Below are positions 35,812-43,735 of a stretch of DNA of 64,000 nucleotides, one piece after another. The DNA lies in contig NZ_WNXC01000006.1 in the NCBI RefSeq assembly GCF_014172405.1, positions 288,420-352,419 of the forward strand, given 5' to 3'. The stretch comes from Pedobacter gandavensis. Lineage in GTDB: Bacteria; Bacteroidota; Bacteroidia; Sphingobacteriales; Sphingobacteriaceae. Both the position numbers and the translations under genes were made by a program. Each line of letters opens with the position of its first letter. Position 1 is the first letter of the stretch. The notes below the pieces were generated by a model, which worked only from the letters and a program-made list of their open reading frames with translations, did no database searches and had not been told where the DNA came from.

Positions 35812-36177
35812 TTAGTGTTTCTTAGGTGCTTTTGGCAATTTATCGCCGGCTTCACGGTCATACTGGCAACAGCCATGTAATGCCTCGTAAACCTCATCTT
35901 TGGCTTTGTATTTCGGAGTATCATAACCCACAGCCGCTACTTTTTTCTGTACTTCATCGTTGGTGATTTTAGTACTGTCGTAGCTTACTTTAAGCATTTT
36001 CGTTTCTGTATTCCAGCTTGCAGCAGTCACGCCAGGAACCTTTAAAGAGGTTTCAATCGTTTTCTTGCACATAGAACAGTTGCCCAATACTTTGATACTT
36101 TCAGTTTTTGATTGTGCGAATACTGCACCACCAAGGAAGGTCAAACCGACCACCATAGCAAATCTCAATGATTTCAT
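35812..36177 (-). CDS. Exported heavy-metal-associated (HMA) domain protein
   Basis: Periplasmic copper-binding protein. A signal peptide covers residues 1-21 (cleavage after FAQ). An HMA ferredoxin-like fold follows with Cys34 and Cys37 in NCSMCKK, the CxxC copper site. A short tail carries a second Cys pair (HGCCQYD) and ends His-rich/basic. Unlike cytoplasmic CopZ it is exported, so it probably shuttles copper to the Cus adaptors. It lies upstream of cusA in the same direction, separated by a structured 118-base gap. Confidence 0.9.
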   Translation of the reverse strand: MKSLRFAMVVGLTFLGGAVFAQSKTESIKVLGNCSMCKKTIETSLKVPGVTAASWNTETKMLKVSYDSTKITNDEVQKKVAAVGYDTPKYKAKDEVYEALHGCCQYDREAGDKLPKAPKKH

Positions 36178-36274
36178 AGTAATTATATAATTGTAAAAAA
36201 ATGGTTTAATAAGAGTGGGCTACGGCAAAGCCATATCCAGGACACGAATGTGTCGGAAAATAAAAAGAAGGGTA

Positions 36275-36673
36275 TTAAATTCTGTAGGTACAGTTTTTCA
36301 GGAAGACGGGCACTTTCTGTCCGTCAGGAGGTGCATTACTCCATGCCTCTCTGGTAATTCTAACGGGGATTTCTACCGCATAATCCAGAAATAATGCCAC
36401 AGGAAGGATGGCCTGGAAGGGAGGATTAAACTGATATACCGTCTGACTGGCCGTTTGGCTTTGGTCTACTTTGGTATCCTGTTTTTCATCCTTGCAGCAT
36501 GATTTATCTTTCGAACTACCTTTCGGCATCCCACAAAGCTCACAAAGTTCAGTACTTTGCTTTTCCATACCCCAGCTCACCAGCTCTCCCATACAATAAT
36601 GGAAGTGCAGCGTTGATCCACTGGAAATTCCCAGGTAGAACATTGCAATTATGGTCAGGAGTATTCTCTTCAT
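36275..36673 (-). CDS. HYC_CC_PP-type small Cys/His-rich membrane protein
   Basis: 132 residues from ATG 36673 (MKRILLTII); an upstream ATG adds six residues. An N-terminal hydrophobic segment serves as signal or anchor. After it come HFHYCMG, a CELCGMP motif, a CC pair and a C-terminal Pro-rich part. The HYC...CC...PP signature is that of a Bacteroidota family found near copper and metal efflux genes. It probably binds copper in the periplasm (inference). Upstream lies a long inverted repeat (36695-36748). Confidence 0.8.
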   Translation of the reverse strand: MKRILLTIIAMFYLGISSGSTLHFHYCMGELVSWGMEKQSTELCELCGMPKGSSKDKSCCKDEKQDTKVDQSQTASQTVYQFNPPFQAILPVALFLDYAVEIPVRITREAWSNAPPDGQKVPVFLKNCTYRI

Positions 36674-36694
36674 CAGGTTCAAAGTTGCCAATTT

Positions 36695-36748
36695 TAGCCG
36701 GTTTAATTTTATATAATTCTGAGATTCTTTTATAAAATTAAACGGCTA
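36695..36748. repeat. Long inverted repeat between araC-like and HYC_CC_PP genes
   Basis: Left arm at 36695-36713 (TAGCCGGTTTAATTTTATA) and right arm at 36731-36748 (TATAAAATTAAACGGCTA) pair over 18 bases with one bulged G, around a 17-base loop. It lies 34 bases downstream of the AraC-type gene and 21 bases upstream of the HYC gene. It could be a terminator-like hairpin, although no T-run follows, or an operator. Confidence 0.55.
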
Positions 36749-36782
36749 TTCCCGGAAATACTTCTGGTTATGTTAAAGATAC

Positions 36783-37352
36783 TTAATTTTTAATCTTATC
36801 AATAGGGGTTCTTAAAGATTTCCCTTCTGCTTTATATTTGCTCGGTGCCAGACCAGTGATTGCTTTAAACTGAGCAGAAAGATGTGCATTGCTGCTATAA
36901 CCCATTTTCATGGATATCTCATTCAAGTTAAGCTCTCCATATTCAATCAGCTCTTTCACCTTTTCAATTTTCTGATGGATGATAAACTTTTCAATGGTTA
37001 AGCCTTCAGAATCCGAGAACAGGCGACTTAAAAAAGTATAATCACGGTTTACGCGCATGGCGATTGTACTGATCAGGCTCTGGTTTAAATTTGCCAGGTC
37101 TGAATAATGAACAATTTCAATGATCACTGTTTTTATGCGCTCTACCAACTGGTCCTTCTCCTTATCCATCAGTTCAAAACCAAGGATTCTAAGGGATGAG
37201 GCAATATTTTGCAACTGACGGTCTTCTGGTTCAGGCTGGATTTGTACTGTTCCTAAAGTAATATCAACAACCAGGAAATTCATATTTTCCATTTGATGGC
37301 GAACGGCGGTAATGCAACGTTCACAAACCATATTTTTTATGTGTAACAACAT
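36783..37352 (-). CDS. AraC-type regulator with N-terminal HMA-like metal-binding domain
   Basis: Residues about 1-70 form a heavy-metal-associated-like fold with Met8 and Cys10/Cys13 in NMVCERC, the copper-binding arrangement of CopZ. Residues about 90-180 are an AraC-type double helix-turn-helix, ending LAPSKYKAEG. The fusion suggests a regulator that senses cytoplasmic copper directly and controls the surrounding efflux genes (inference). Length 189 leaves no room for the usual cupin domain. It sits in the middle of the copper block on the same strand. Confidence 0.88.
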   Translation of the reverse strand: MLLHIKNMVCERCITAVRHQMENMNFLVVDITLGTVQIQPEPEDRQLQNIASSLRILGFELMDKEKDQLVERIKTVIIEIVHYSDLANLNQSLISTIAMRVNRDYTFLSRLFSDSEGLTIEKFIIHQKIEKVKELIEYGELNLNEISMKMGYSSNAHLSAQFKAITGLAPSKYKAEGKSLRTPIDKIKN

Positions 37353-37420
37353 GTGTATTCAAGCTAAATGACTAGTAAAACCCAAGCGGATTTCAGCTGG
37401 GCGATAAATAAAAGACAATT

Positions 37421-37437
37421 GAGGATAGAACATCCTC
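37421..37437 (-). terminator. Probable intrinsic terminator after the 144-aa Cys/His-rich gene
   Basis: On the minus strand GAGGAT-GTTCT-ATCCTC forms a 6-bp hairpin followed by AATTGTCTTTTATTT. It starts 8 bases after the stop at 37445 and would separate the copA-copZ part of the block from the araC-like gene. Confidence 0.5.
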
Positions 37438-37444
37438 CGCTTGA

Positions 37445-37879
37445 TCAAATGATGAGTACCCTGTTGGAAAGGTAAATGGGTGTTTTTTTAAAGGCAGGAG
37501 CACTGTTATGATCGGTCCAATCCCCAGTACTTTCAACACTTAAAGATCTAATGAGGTAAGAAAATGCGTTTTGACTGGCAGCCGACAATACATATCTGGC
37601 CTTTAATCCAGTAGTAGCAGCCGTTTTCACATTCTCCTTTACGGCATATTCGCCATGGTGTTCACAGCAGGCACAGTCTGCCTCAGAAACCACCGCAGCC
37701 TGCATAGGAGCCGATTTTGCTTCGACATGAACCTCTTGAGAGCCCAGTGTTAACATAGATCCCATGGAACAATGAAGCAAGCACACAAACATCCCTGTGG
37801 TGATCATCAGGTAGAATGTAGCAAAACTTAAAGCTCCGATTTTTTTCATAGTATCAATAAAGGCGGAAACCTTTTTCAT
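37445..37879 (-). CDS. Small Cys/His-rich membrane protein in the copper block
   Basis: Up to 144 residues from ATG 37879, or 134 from ATG 37849. A hydrophobic segment (about 17-36) is followed by LLHCSMG and a CACCEHHGEY cluster. The layout resembles the HYC_CC_PP protein nearby, so the two may be distant relatives with roles in periplasmic copper binding (inference). The first ATG lies in the loop of a perfect 10-bp hairpin (37862-37890), and the second follows it, so the true start and its control are open. Confidence 0.72.
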   Translation of the reverse strand: MKKVSAFIDTMKKIGALSFATFYLMITTGMFVCLLHCSMGSMLTLGSQEVHVEAKSAPMQAAVVSEADCACCEHHGEYAVKENVKTAATTGLKARYVLSAASQNAFSYLIRSLSVESTGDWTDHNSAPAFKKTPIYLSNRVLII

Positions 37880-37890
37880 TGGTTTCCGCC
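37862..37890. promoter_or_regulatory. Perfect 10-bp hairpin at the start of the Cys/His-rich gene
   Basis: GGCGGAAACC (37862-37871) and GGTTTCCGCC (37881-37890) are perfect complements around a 9-base loop that contains the upstream ATG (complement at 37877-37879). It could sequester a start codon, act as an operator, or end the copZ transcript, since the minus-strand hairpin is followed by TTTATT. Confidence 0.6.
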
Positions 37891-37926
37891 TGCAAATATA
37901 CGATTTAAGGCCTGAAAGTAAAGAAC

Positions 37927-38139
37927 CTAAACTTTTTCCACCTGAAATCCCGCCTTTTTTACGGTCTCTTGAATCAATTCAGCATCAGCTGCAGAAGCCG
38001 TTTCAACGGTTAGAATTTTATCCGGAGTATCCGTATTTACTTCCCATTTAAATACTTCTGCAAGACCGTCCAGGTGTGGAGTAACTGTTGCAATACAACC
38101 GCCACATTTGATATTCGTTTTGAATTTTAAAGTTTCCAT
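37927..38139 (-). CDS. copZ: Copper chaperone, HMA domain
   Basis: 70-residue cytoplasmic single HMA domain. The metal site is Cys12/Cys15 in KCGGC, close to the usual MxCxxC although Met is replaced by Ile-Lys. It carries Cu(I) to CopA, whose gene ends 53 bases upstream on the same strand. Confidence 0.88.
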   Translation of the reverse strand: METLKFKTNIKCGGCIATVTPHLDGLAEVFKWEVNTDTPDKILTVETASAADAELIQETVKKAGFQVEKV

Positions 38140-38192
38140 TTGATGTTATAATTAAAAATGATTGATATAAAAATTGAATGATATACTATTTA

Positions 38193-40421
38193 TTAGCTTA
38201 AATTGGAGAGTTTTAACCTTAAACTATTTCCCACAACAGATACCGAACTCAAGGCCATTGCTGCTCCGGCGATCATCGGATTCAATAAGAAACCATTGAA
38301 AGGGTATAACAGTCCGGCGGCAATTGGAATTCCAATCAGGTTGTAAATAAATGCCCAGAACAAATTCTGACGAATGGTACGCACCGTCTGTTTAGAAAGT
38401 TTCAAAGCTCTCGGCACTTGTTGCAAATCGGAAGAAACGAGCGTGATACTGGCCACATCGATGGCAATATCAGAACCTTTACCCATCGCAATAGACACAT
38501 CTGCCTGGGCCAAGGCCTGGCTATCGTTGATGCCGTCACCAACCATGGCCACTACTTTTCCCTGCTTTTGTAATTCTTTGACGAAATCCGCTTTATCGGA
38601 AGGTAAAACATCCGCTTTATAATGGTCGATACCTGCCTGTAACGCTACCGAAGCTGCAGTATGTTGGTTATCACCCGTAAGCATATAAACCGCTATTCCC
38701 TGTGCTTTTAAGGCGGCAACTGCTTTTGCAGAGCCTGATTTCACCTGATCCGCAATCGCTACTATTGCCAGTACCTGTGTGGCATCCGCCAGATAAATCA
38801 CCGTTTGCGCTTTTTCTTGTAAGCTCAACACTTTACTTGCCAGCGAAGCGGACACCGGGATATTTTGATCTTTTAAGACCTTATGACTTCCTGCCCAGTA
38901 TTTAACCCCATCAACGACACCTTCCACGCCTTTTCCAGTCAGACTTTCAAATTGGCTCAGTGCTACCGTGCCAGCACCTTCTTCTTTTAAATGGCGGACA
39001 ATCGCTTCTGCCAATGGATGCTCTGAGGCATATTCCAATGCCATCAATACTTTTGCGAGCGCTTCTTTTGATTTAGGAAGATCTGTGGCCCATTCCAATG
39101 TAGTCACTGCAGGTTTCCCTTCCGTAATTGTTCCTGTTTTATCCAGGATCACCGCATTTACTTTGTAACCCAGTTCCAGTGCTTCTGCGTTTTTAATTAA
39201 AACACCAGTTTCAGCACCTTTACCAATACCAACCATAATTGCTGTTGGCGTAGCCAAACCCAAAGCACATGGACAAGCAATTACCAATACGGTAACCATT
39301 GCCAAAAGCCCATGTGTAAAAGCATGCTCCCCACCAAGTAGCAGCCAGGCGCCCAAAGTCAGGACTGCGATCAACATCACCAAGGGCACAAAAATACCGG
39401 CAATCTTATCCACCAATTTTTGTACTGGTGCTTTTGATCCTTGTGCATCCTGCACCAATTTAATGATCTGGGCAAGCATCGTTGCTCCCCCAACTTTTTC
39501 CGCTTTAAAACGGAATGTTCCTTTTTGGTTGATGGTTCCTGCAAACACCTGATCTCCTTCTGCTTTGGCTACAGCTACCGGCTCCCCGGTAATCATACTT
39601 TCATCTACATAAGAATTGCCTTGATACACCACACCATCTACAGGAATTTTCTCTCCTGAACGTACCATCAGCTGGTCGCCAATACTGACCTCTGCAATTG
39701 GAATTTCCTTTTCTCCTTGCTCGGTAACCAGTAAAACCGTTTTCGGCTGCAATCCCATTAATTTTTTAATGGCTGAAGAAGTATTTGATTTCGCTTTTTC
39801 TTCCAATAATTTCCCCAACATAATGAAAACAATAACTACCGCTGCTGCTTCAAAATAAACATGCGGTTCTAAGCCTCTTGAGTACCAAAATTCCGGGTAA
39901 AATGTATTAAAAACACTAAAAAGAAACGCAATACCAGTACTTAAGGCCACCAGGGTATCCATATTGGCGCGACCATGTTGGGCTTGCTTCCAAGCATTGA
40001 CAAAAAAGCTTTTTCCGAAGATGAAAAGAATTGGTGCCGTTAAGGCCATCATGTAATAGTTGCCATTGGGCATATGCATGAAAAACATGCCAATAATCAC
40101 TACTGGCAAGGCTAGAATTGAAGAAGCAATCATCCGCTTCTTTAATTGCTGGTAATTATTTTGTTGTACCGCTTCTTGCTTTTCTTTAGCACCTTCTTGC
40201 TCCAAAATCAAGTCATAACCAACAGATTGTAGTGCTTTTTGCATATCCAAAACCTGGATTTTATCTTTATCAAAGGTCACTTTTACCGATTGAGTGGCAT
40301 AGTTCACCTCTGCATGATCTACTCCTTCCTGTGCGCCAACCATTGATTCGACACTGCTCGCACAGGAAGCACAAGTCATTCCTAGAACAGGAAGGGTAAG
40401 AGTTTCTATATTTTCTTTCAT
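38193..40421 (-). CDS. copA: Copper-exporting P-type ATPase
   Basis: P1B-type ATPase that pumps Cu(I)/Ag(I) from cytoplasm to periplasm. One N-terminal HMA domain (about 8-75, GMTCASC), eight membrane helices, the CPC ion-site motif in ACPCALG, the phosphorylated Asp427 in DKTGT and the hinge GDGINDSQAL are all visible. Length 742 is typical of a single-HMA CopA. It is the first gene of the copper block, with a promoter element TACCTTTG 24 bases before the ATG. Confidence 0.96.
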   Translation of the reverse strand: MKENIETLTLPVLGMTCASCASSVESMVGAQEGVDHAEVNYATQSVKVTFDKDKIQVLDMQKALQSVGYDLILEQEGAKEKQEAVQQNNYQQLKKRMIASSILALPVVIIGMFFMHMPNGNYYMMALTAPILFIFGKSFFVNAWKQAQHGRANMDTLVALSTGIAFLFSVFNTFYPEFWYSRGLEPHVYFEAAAVVIVFIMLGKLLEEKAKSNTSSAIKKLMGLQPKTVLLVTEQGEKEIPIAEVSIGDQLMVRSGEKIPVDGVVYQGNSYVDESMITGEPVAVAKAEGDQVFAGTINQKGTFRFKAEKVGGATMLAQIIKLVQDAQGSKAPVQKLVDKIAGIFVPLVMLIAVLTLGAWLLLGGEHAFTHGLLAMVTVLVIACPCALGLATPTAIMVGIGKGAETGVLIKNAEALELGYKVNAVILDKTGTITEGKPAVTTLEWATDLPKSKEALAKVLMALEYASEHPLAEAIVRHLKEEGAGTVALSQFESLTGKGVEGVVDGVKYWAGSHKVLKDQNIPVSASLASKVLSLQEKAQTVIYLADATQVLAIVAIADQVKSGSAKAVAALKAQGIAVYMLTGDNQHTAASVALQAGIDHYKADVLPSDKADFVKELQKQGKVVAMVGDGINDSQALAQADVSIAMGKGSDIAIDVASITLVSSDLQQVPRALKLSKQTVRTIRQNLFWAFIYNLIGIPIAAGLLYPFNGFLLNPMIAGAAMALSSVSVVGNSLRLKLSNLS

Positions 40422-40445
40422 GAGGGATCTTCTTTATTTCTAATA

Positions 40446-40453
40446 CAAAGGTA
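40446..40453 (-). promoter_or_regulatory. Promoter -7 element of copA
   Basis: TACCTTTG on the minus strand matches TAnnTTTG exactly and lies 24 bases upstream of the copA ATG. No clear -33 TTTG is present, so an activator may be needed. Confidence 0.6.
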
Positions 40454-40648
40454 CCTCAATCAGACAGGAAGAGTTTTATAAGATTTCGGGAAAGATTTAT
40501 ATAATATCCATAGCTGCTCTGTTTACAGATTTACCCAGGGAATCCGATCATTACACTCCTATGAGACTACTCACAAAACATTTCCTGATGTAAAACGTTC
40601 TTAATGAAGCTTTAATAGAATAAATATTTAAGTACAAAGGCGGATACC

Positions 40649-40897
40649 ATGGCAAAGATTAACATGTGTTTTGAGCATCAGGTAGCAGTAAAGGTCTTCT
40701 TTTTGAACAAAGACCAGATCACTAAGGACCCCATCATCAGATACCTGAGAAGTGATGTAGACGGAATTCTGGAAATTTCCCTGGATGGAATGACAAAAGG
40801 GAAATGGAAAGTTACTTTGGAATGGAATTATGAAGACAAAGAGTACTCCCTGGTTAAGGAGGTTGAAATACCCGACATTGAAGCTGCGACGATGTAG
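40649..40897 (+). CDS. Small protein resembling the C-terminal part of FixH
   Basis: 82 residues, no signal peptide or membrane helix. The segment KGKWKVTLEWNYEDKEYSLV resembles the last beta hairpin of Bacteroidota FixH proteins (cbb3 oxidase assembly), but the usual membrane anchor is missing. The call rests on that resemblance only. It is divergent from copA and convergent with the FecR gene. It could be a free-standing domain or a remnant. The antisense ORF over the same stretch looks like a shadow. Confidence 0.5.
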   Translation: MAKINMCFEHQVAVKVFFLNKDQITKDPIIRYLRSDVDGILEISLDGMTKGKWKVTLEWNYEDKEYSLVKEVEIPDIEAATM

Positions 40898-40945
40898 GTA
40901 ATAGCAAGGCCACAGCCATACCATAGAATTTCATCGTATTTTGAT

Positions 40946-41830
40946 TTAGTTGAAGCGAAGAATAACCTTCTCTTTCTCTATTTTGAAATTGCAATCGGTC
41001 GCAAAACAGAACATGTTGAGGATCCGTTCTAAAGATTCATTTTCGTAGGTTCCGGAAAATTTGCCTGATGACTTCTGCTGACCCCGGATTTCAATTGGTA
41101 CACCATACCAATCTTCTAAAGCGGCAACTACCGCTCTAAAACTGTTATTCTTAAATTTAAGTTCAGCTTTAATCCAGGATTCGCGTTCCTGAACATCGAA
41201 AGTTTCCTTCTCCATTAGGTCTACGGTCCTATTCAACATCACCATGTCTCCGGGAAGGAGAATTTCTGGTTTATTGTCAAGTTCAGAGATATAGGCTTTC
41301 TGAACCTTTAATTTTCCGCTAAGGAGTTCCAGCTGCTGTCCGGATTCATGCGGATAAGCACGCATATAAAAACTTGTTCCCAATACCGTGACCTCCATAT
41401 CTGAAGATTCCAACATAAATGGAAGTTCTGCATTTGGGCTGATATCAAAATAAGCTGCACCCAATAAAACTACCTTTCTGCTGTCCTTATTGTAACCATG
41501 TGGTACTTTAAGTGTACTGTTGGCATTAAGGATCACTTTAGAATGATCCGCCAACGTGATGGTCATCCTTTGTCCGAATGGAGATTTATAAACCTGATAT
41601 TGTGCTTGTTCTTGCTTAAAAGCCAAATCCACTTGCGCTACTTTCTGGTAATATTGGAATAAAGCGCCCCCCATCACCAACAATACGGCCGCTGCTGCTG
41701 CATACCCTACGCGGGCAAAAAAACGTATTTTAGGCAATAAGACTGGATTTTGCAGTTCTTGTCCATCCTGTGAAAGGGCCATTTTTTCCTCGCGACTTTT
41801 CAGCATTTGATTTTCATTGATCACAGCCAT
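40946..41830 (-). CDS. Orphan FecR-domain protein
   Basis: 294 residues with a short N-terminal tail (about 1-38), one membrane helix (about 40-60), a FecR domain (about 80-180) and a DUF4974-type end (about 218-294, around FSGTYENESLERIL). The cytoplasmic anti-sigma part, normally about 80-95 residues, is shortened. No sigma factor or SusC gene is adjacent, unlike the complete cassette at the left of the window. It may act on a distant partner or be a reduced version. Confidence 0.85.
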   Translation of the reverse strand: MAVINENQMLKSREEKMALSQDGQELQNPVLLPKIRFFARVGYAAAAAVLLVMGGALFQYYQKVAQVDLAFKQEQAQYQVYKSPFGQRMTITLADHSKVILNANSTLKVPHGYNKDSRKVVLLGAAYFDISPNAELPFMLESSDMEVTVLGTSFYMRAYPHESGQQLELLSGKLKVQKAYISELDNKPEILLPGDMVMLNRTVDLMEKETFDVQERESWIKAELKFKNNSFRAVVAALEDWYGVPIEIRGQQKSSGKFSGTYENESLERILNMFCFATDCNFKIEKEKVILRFN

Positions 41831-42043
41831 GGTTCAGCGCTTCTTAAAATTGAGACTGCAATCTACTATTCTAATTCTTTACCCTAAAATAAATTTAGAA
41901 CAGACAATTCGTACCGCTCGTCAACGCTCCTTTACCCTTCATCAAATTGTTTTCTTTCTCTTTTTATTTATCCCCCTTTTTGTACCAAAGGAAGGCTACC
42001 ATTCAGGAAAGTTCAATCCTTAAAAACTTTTTATCAATCAAAA

Positions 42044-42634
42044 ATGAAAAAACACTTTTTATTGCCAGCTATTGCGATCCTATTACTAGCGAACACTGCA
42101 AAATCTCAAGACAACAGTCCAATTCATGTGGGTTTAAAAGCCGGTGCCAATTACAGCAAGCTTTCTCTTTCCGCTCCGGGAATTTCGGGTAAATATGCAA
42201 CAGGCTTTTCTGCTGGTGCCTTAACCAGGGTAGACCTTGGCCGTGCTTATGTACAGGGAGAATTACTATACAGCAAGAAATCTGGGAAACTGGAAGGGAA
42301 TGCGGTAAACGATCAAAAAGCAAAATGGTCAAGTATTGACGTTCCATTAGTAGTCGGTTACAAAATTCTAAATACCGATCAAATGAACTTAAGGTTATTT
42401 GGTGGTGCGGTTTACAGCTATACGCTAAATGATAAAACGTCTATCTTCAAGCAAATCAATCCGGCATTCAAACAATTTAACAAATCGAACGTAGGTTATC
42501 AGGCTGGTGCAGGAATTGATTTAGGAAAGCTTACTTTTGACCTGCGTTATGAAGGGGCTTTAACGGATATTGACAAAACCTTTAAATCCCGTCCTCAGTC
42601 CTTTCAGGCGAGCGTAGGATTTCTGATTTTTTAA
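42044..42634 (+). CDS. Outer-membrane beta-barrel protein, PorT/porin-like
   Basis: 196 residues. A signal peptide spans 1-21 (cleavage near KSQ), then alternating beta strands begin with HVGLKAGANYSKL and end FQASVGFLIF, typical of eight-stranded outer-membrane beta-barrel proteins of Bacteroidota. Function unknown. It lies 27 bases upstream of a LytS-type sensor kinase on the same strand and may be its co-regulated partner. The upstream 213-base gap is shared with the divergent FecR gene. Confidence 0.88.
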   Translation: MKKHFLLPAIAILLLANTAKSQDNSPIHVGLKAGANYSKLSLSAPGISGKYATGFSAGALTRVDLGRAYVQGELLYSKKSGKLEGNAVNDQKAKWSSIDVPLVVGYKILNTDQMNLRLFGGAVYSYTLNDKTSIFKQINPAFKQFNKSNVGYQAGAGIDLGKLTFDLRYEGALTDIDKTFKSRPQSFQASVGFLIF

Positions 42635-42661
42635 TCCTCCCCTTTTTATATCCTCCTCGTA

Positions 42662-43735
42662 ATGAAAAAATTCCATTTAAATAAACCACTTGTTTTCATC
42701 TCTGCCTTTTGGATCATGTTGGGCGTCACCTTATGGTCTCAATTGAGAACGGATTACCCGTCCCTCAATGTTATTGGCCCACCTGCACTGATCGTTTTAT
42801 GCGCTGCAATCATTGCGCATACCTTAAGTAATGTGCTTTTGCCTATTGCTTTGAAGAAAGGGACTATGCAGGTTTTTGTACTGCAAAGTTTTGCGGCAAC
42901 CACGGTTTTAACTGCAGCAATTGCTGCAGTATTCTATGGTACTTATTGGCTTACCATCCATGGAACCCCATATGATAATGAAACGCAGCTAGAGCAGAAC
43001 AAAGATTTCCTGGTTGTATTTTTAAGGACCATACCTTCTGCTTTACTCATTATTGGCTCCACCTGTGGTTTTCAATTTTACCAGGAGCACTATAAAATGG
43101 CACAAAAGCATACTTTGTTACAGCAGGCGCACCTGGAAGCACAGCTGAGAATTTTACAGGATCAGATTAATCCGCATTTGATGTTTAATGTGCTGAATCA
43201 CCTACATATACTTATGAAAAAAGATGTGGATCTGGCCTCAACCTTACTGGTTAAATTCTCAGAAATCCTCCGCTATCAGTTGTACGAGTGTAACCGGGAA
43301 ACCATCACACTGGAAAAAGAAGTTACCTATTTAAAGAACCTGGTTGCTGTAGAGAAAATCCGATGGGGAGATGAACTGCAGGTAGATTGTATATGGAGTA
43401 TTACGAATGGAAAGCGGGACATTGTCCCGCTTTTGCTCGTTCCGTTTGTAGAGAACGCCTTTAAACACGTTTCCCGTTTACCTTCGGAAAAAGGATTCGT
43501 CCGCTTGTCTTTAAACCAGGAAAATGAGTTGTTAACTTTTAGTATTGAGAATTCAAACTCTCCAAAACCTGCAAGAAAAAACGAAAGTAGTGGTCTTGGC
43601 CTGGAAAATGTTAAACAACGTTTACAGATTCTTTATCCGGGTCAGCATGACCTACAGGTCACGCGAAGCGATACCCATTTTAAAGTTGTTTTAGTTATTC
43701 ATTTAGACCAAAAAGTAAATTATGTCGGTTACTAA
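42662..43735 (+). CDS. LytS/YehU-type sensor histidine kinase
   Basis: 357 residues. Four membrane helices occupy about 10-150. A cytoplasmic HisKA_4 kinase core follows, with the phospho-accepting His in QINPHLMFN (the family's usual form is NPHFLFN) and an ATPase part with ENAFKH and SGLGLENVKQRL. It passes phosphate to the LytTR regulator encoded next, whose ATG overlaps its 3' end by 14 bases. The signal is unknown. Confidence 0.93.
   Translation: MKKFHLNKPLVFISAFWIMLGVTLWSQLRTDYPSLNVIGPPALIVLCAAIIAHTLSNVLLPIALKKGTMQVFVLQSFAATTVLTAAIAAVFYGTYWLTIHGTPYDNETQLEQNKDFLVVFLRTIPSALLIIGSTCGFQFYQEHYKMAQKHTLLQQAHLEAQLRILQDQINPHLMFNVLNHLHILMKKDVDLASTLLVKFSEILRYQLYECNRETITLEKEVTYLKNLVAVEKIRWGDELQVDCIWSITNGKRDIVPLLLVPFVENAFKHVSRLPSEKGFVRLSLNQENELLTFSIENSNSPKPARKNESSGLGLENVKQRLQILYPGQHDLQVTRSDTHFKVVLVIHLDQKVNYVGY

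Noticed and set aside
37353..37444. Pairing of AAGCGGA near 37385 with TCCGCTT near 37435 as a large hairpin
   Set aside because: A 7-bp stem with a loop of more than 40 bases is weak; the smaller hairpin at 37421-37437 explains the region better.
40628..40924. 98-codon minus-strand open frame over the small FixH-like gene
   Set aside because: Translation is rich in Cys/Phe/His without pattern, whereas the plus-strand frame reads like a compact beta-rich domain.
41817..42192. Small plus-strand open frames between the FecR and barrel genes
   Set aside because: Low-complexity Phe-rich translations in AT-rich non-coding DNA, overlapping the real barrel gene's start.
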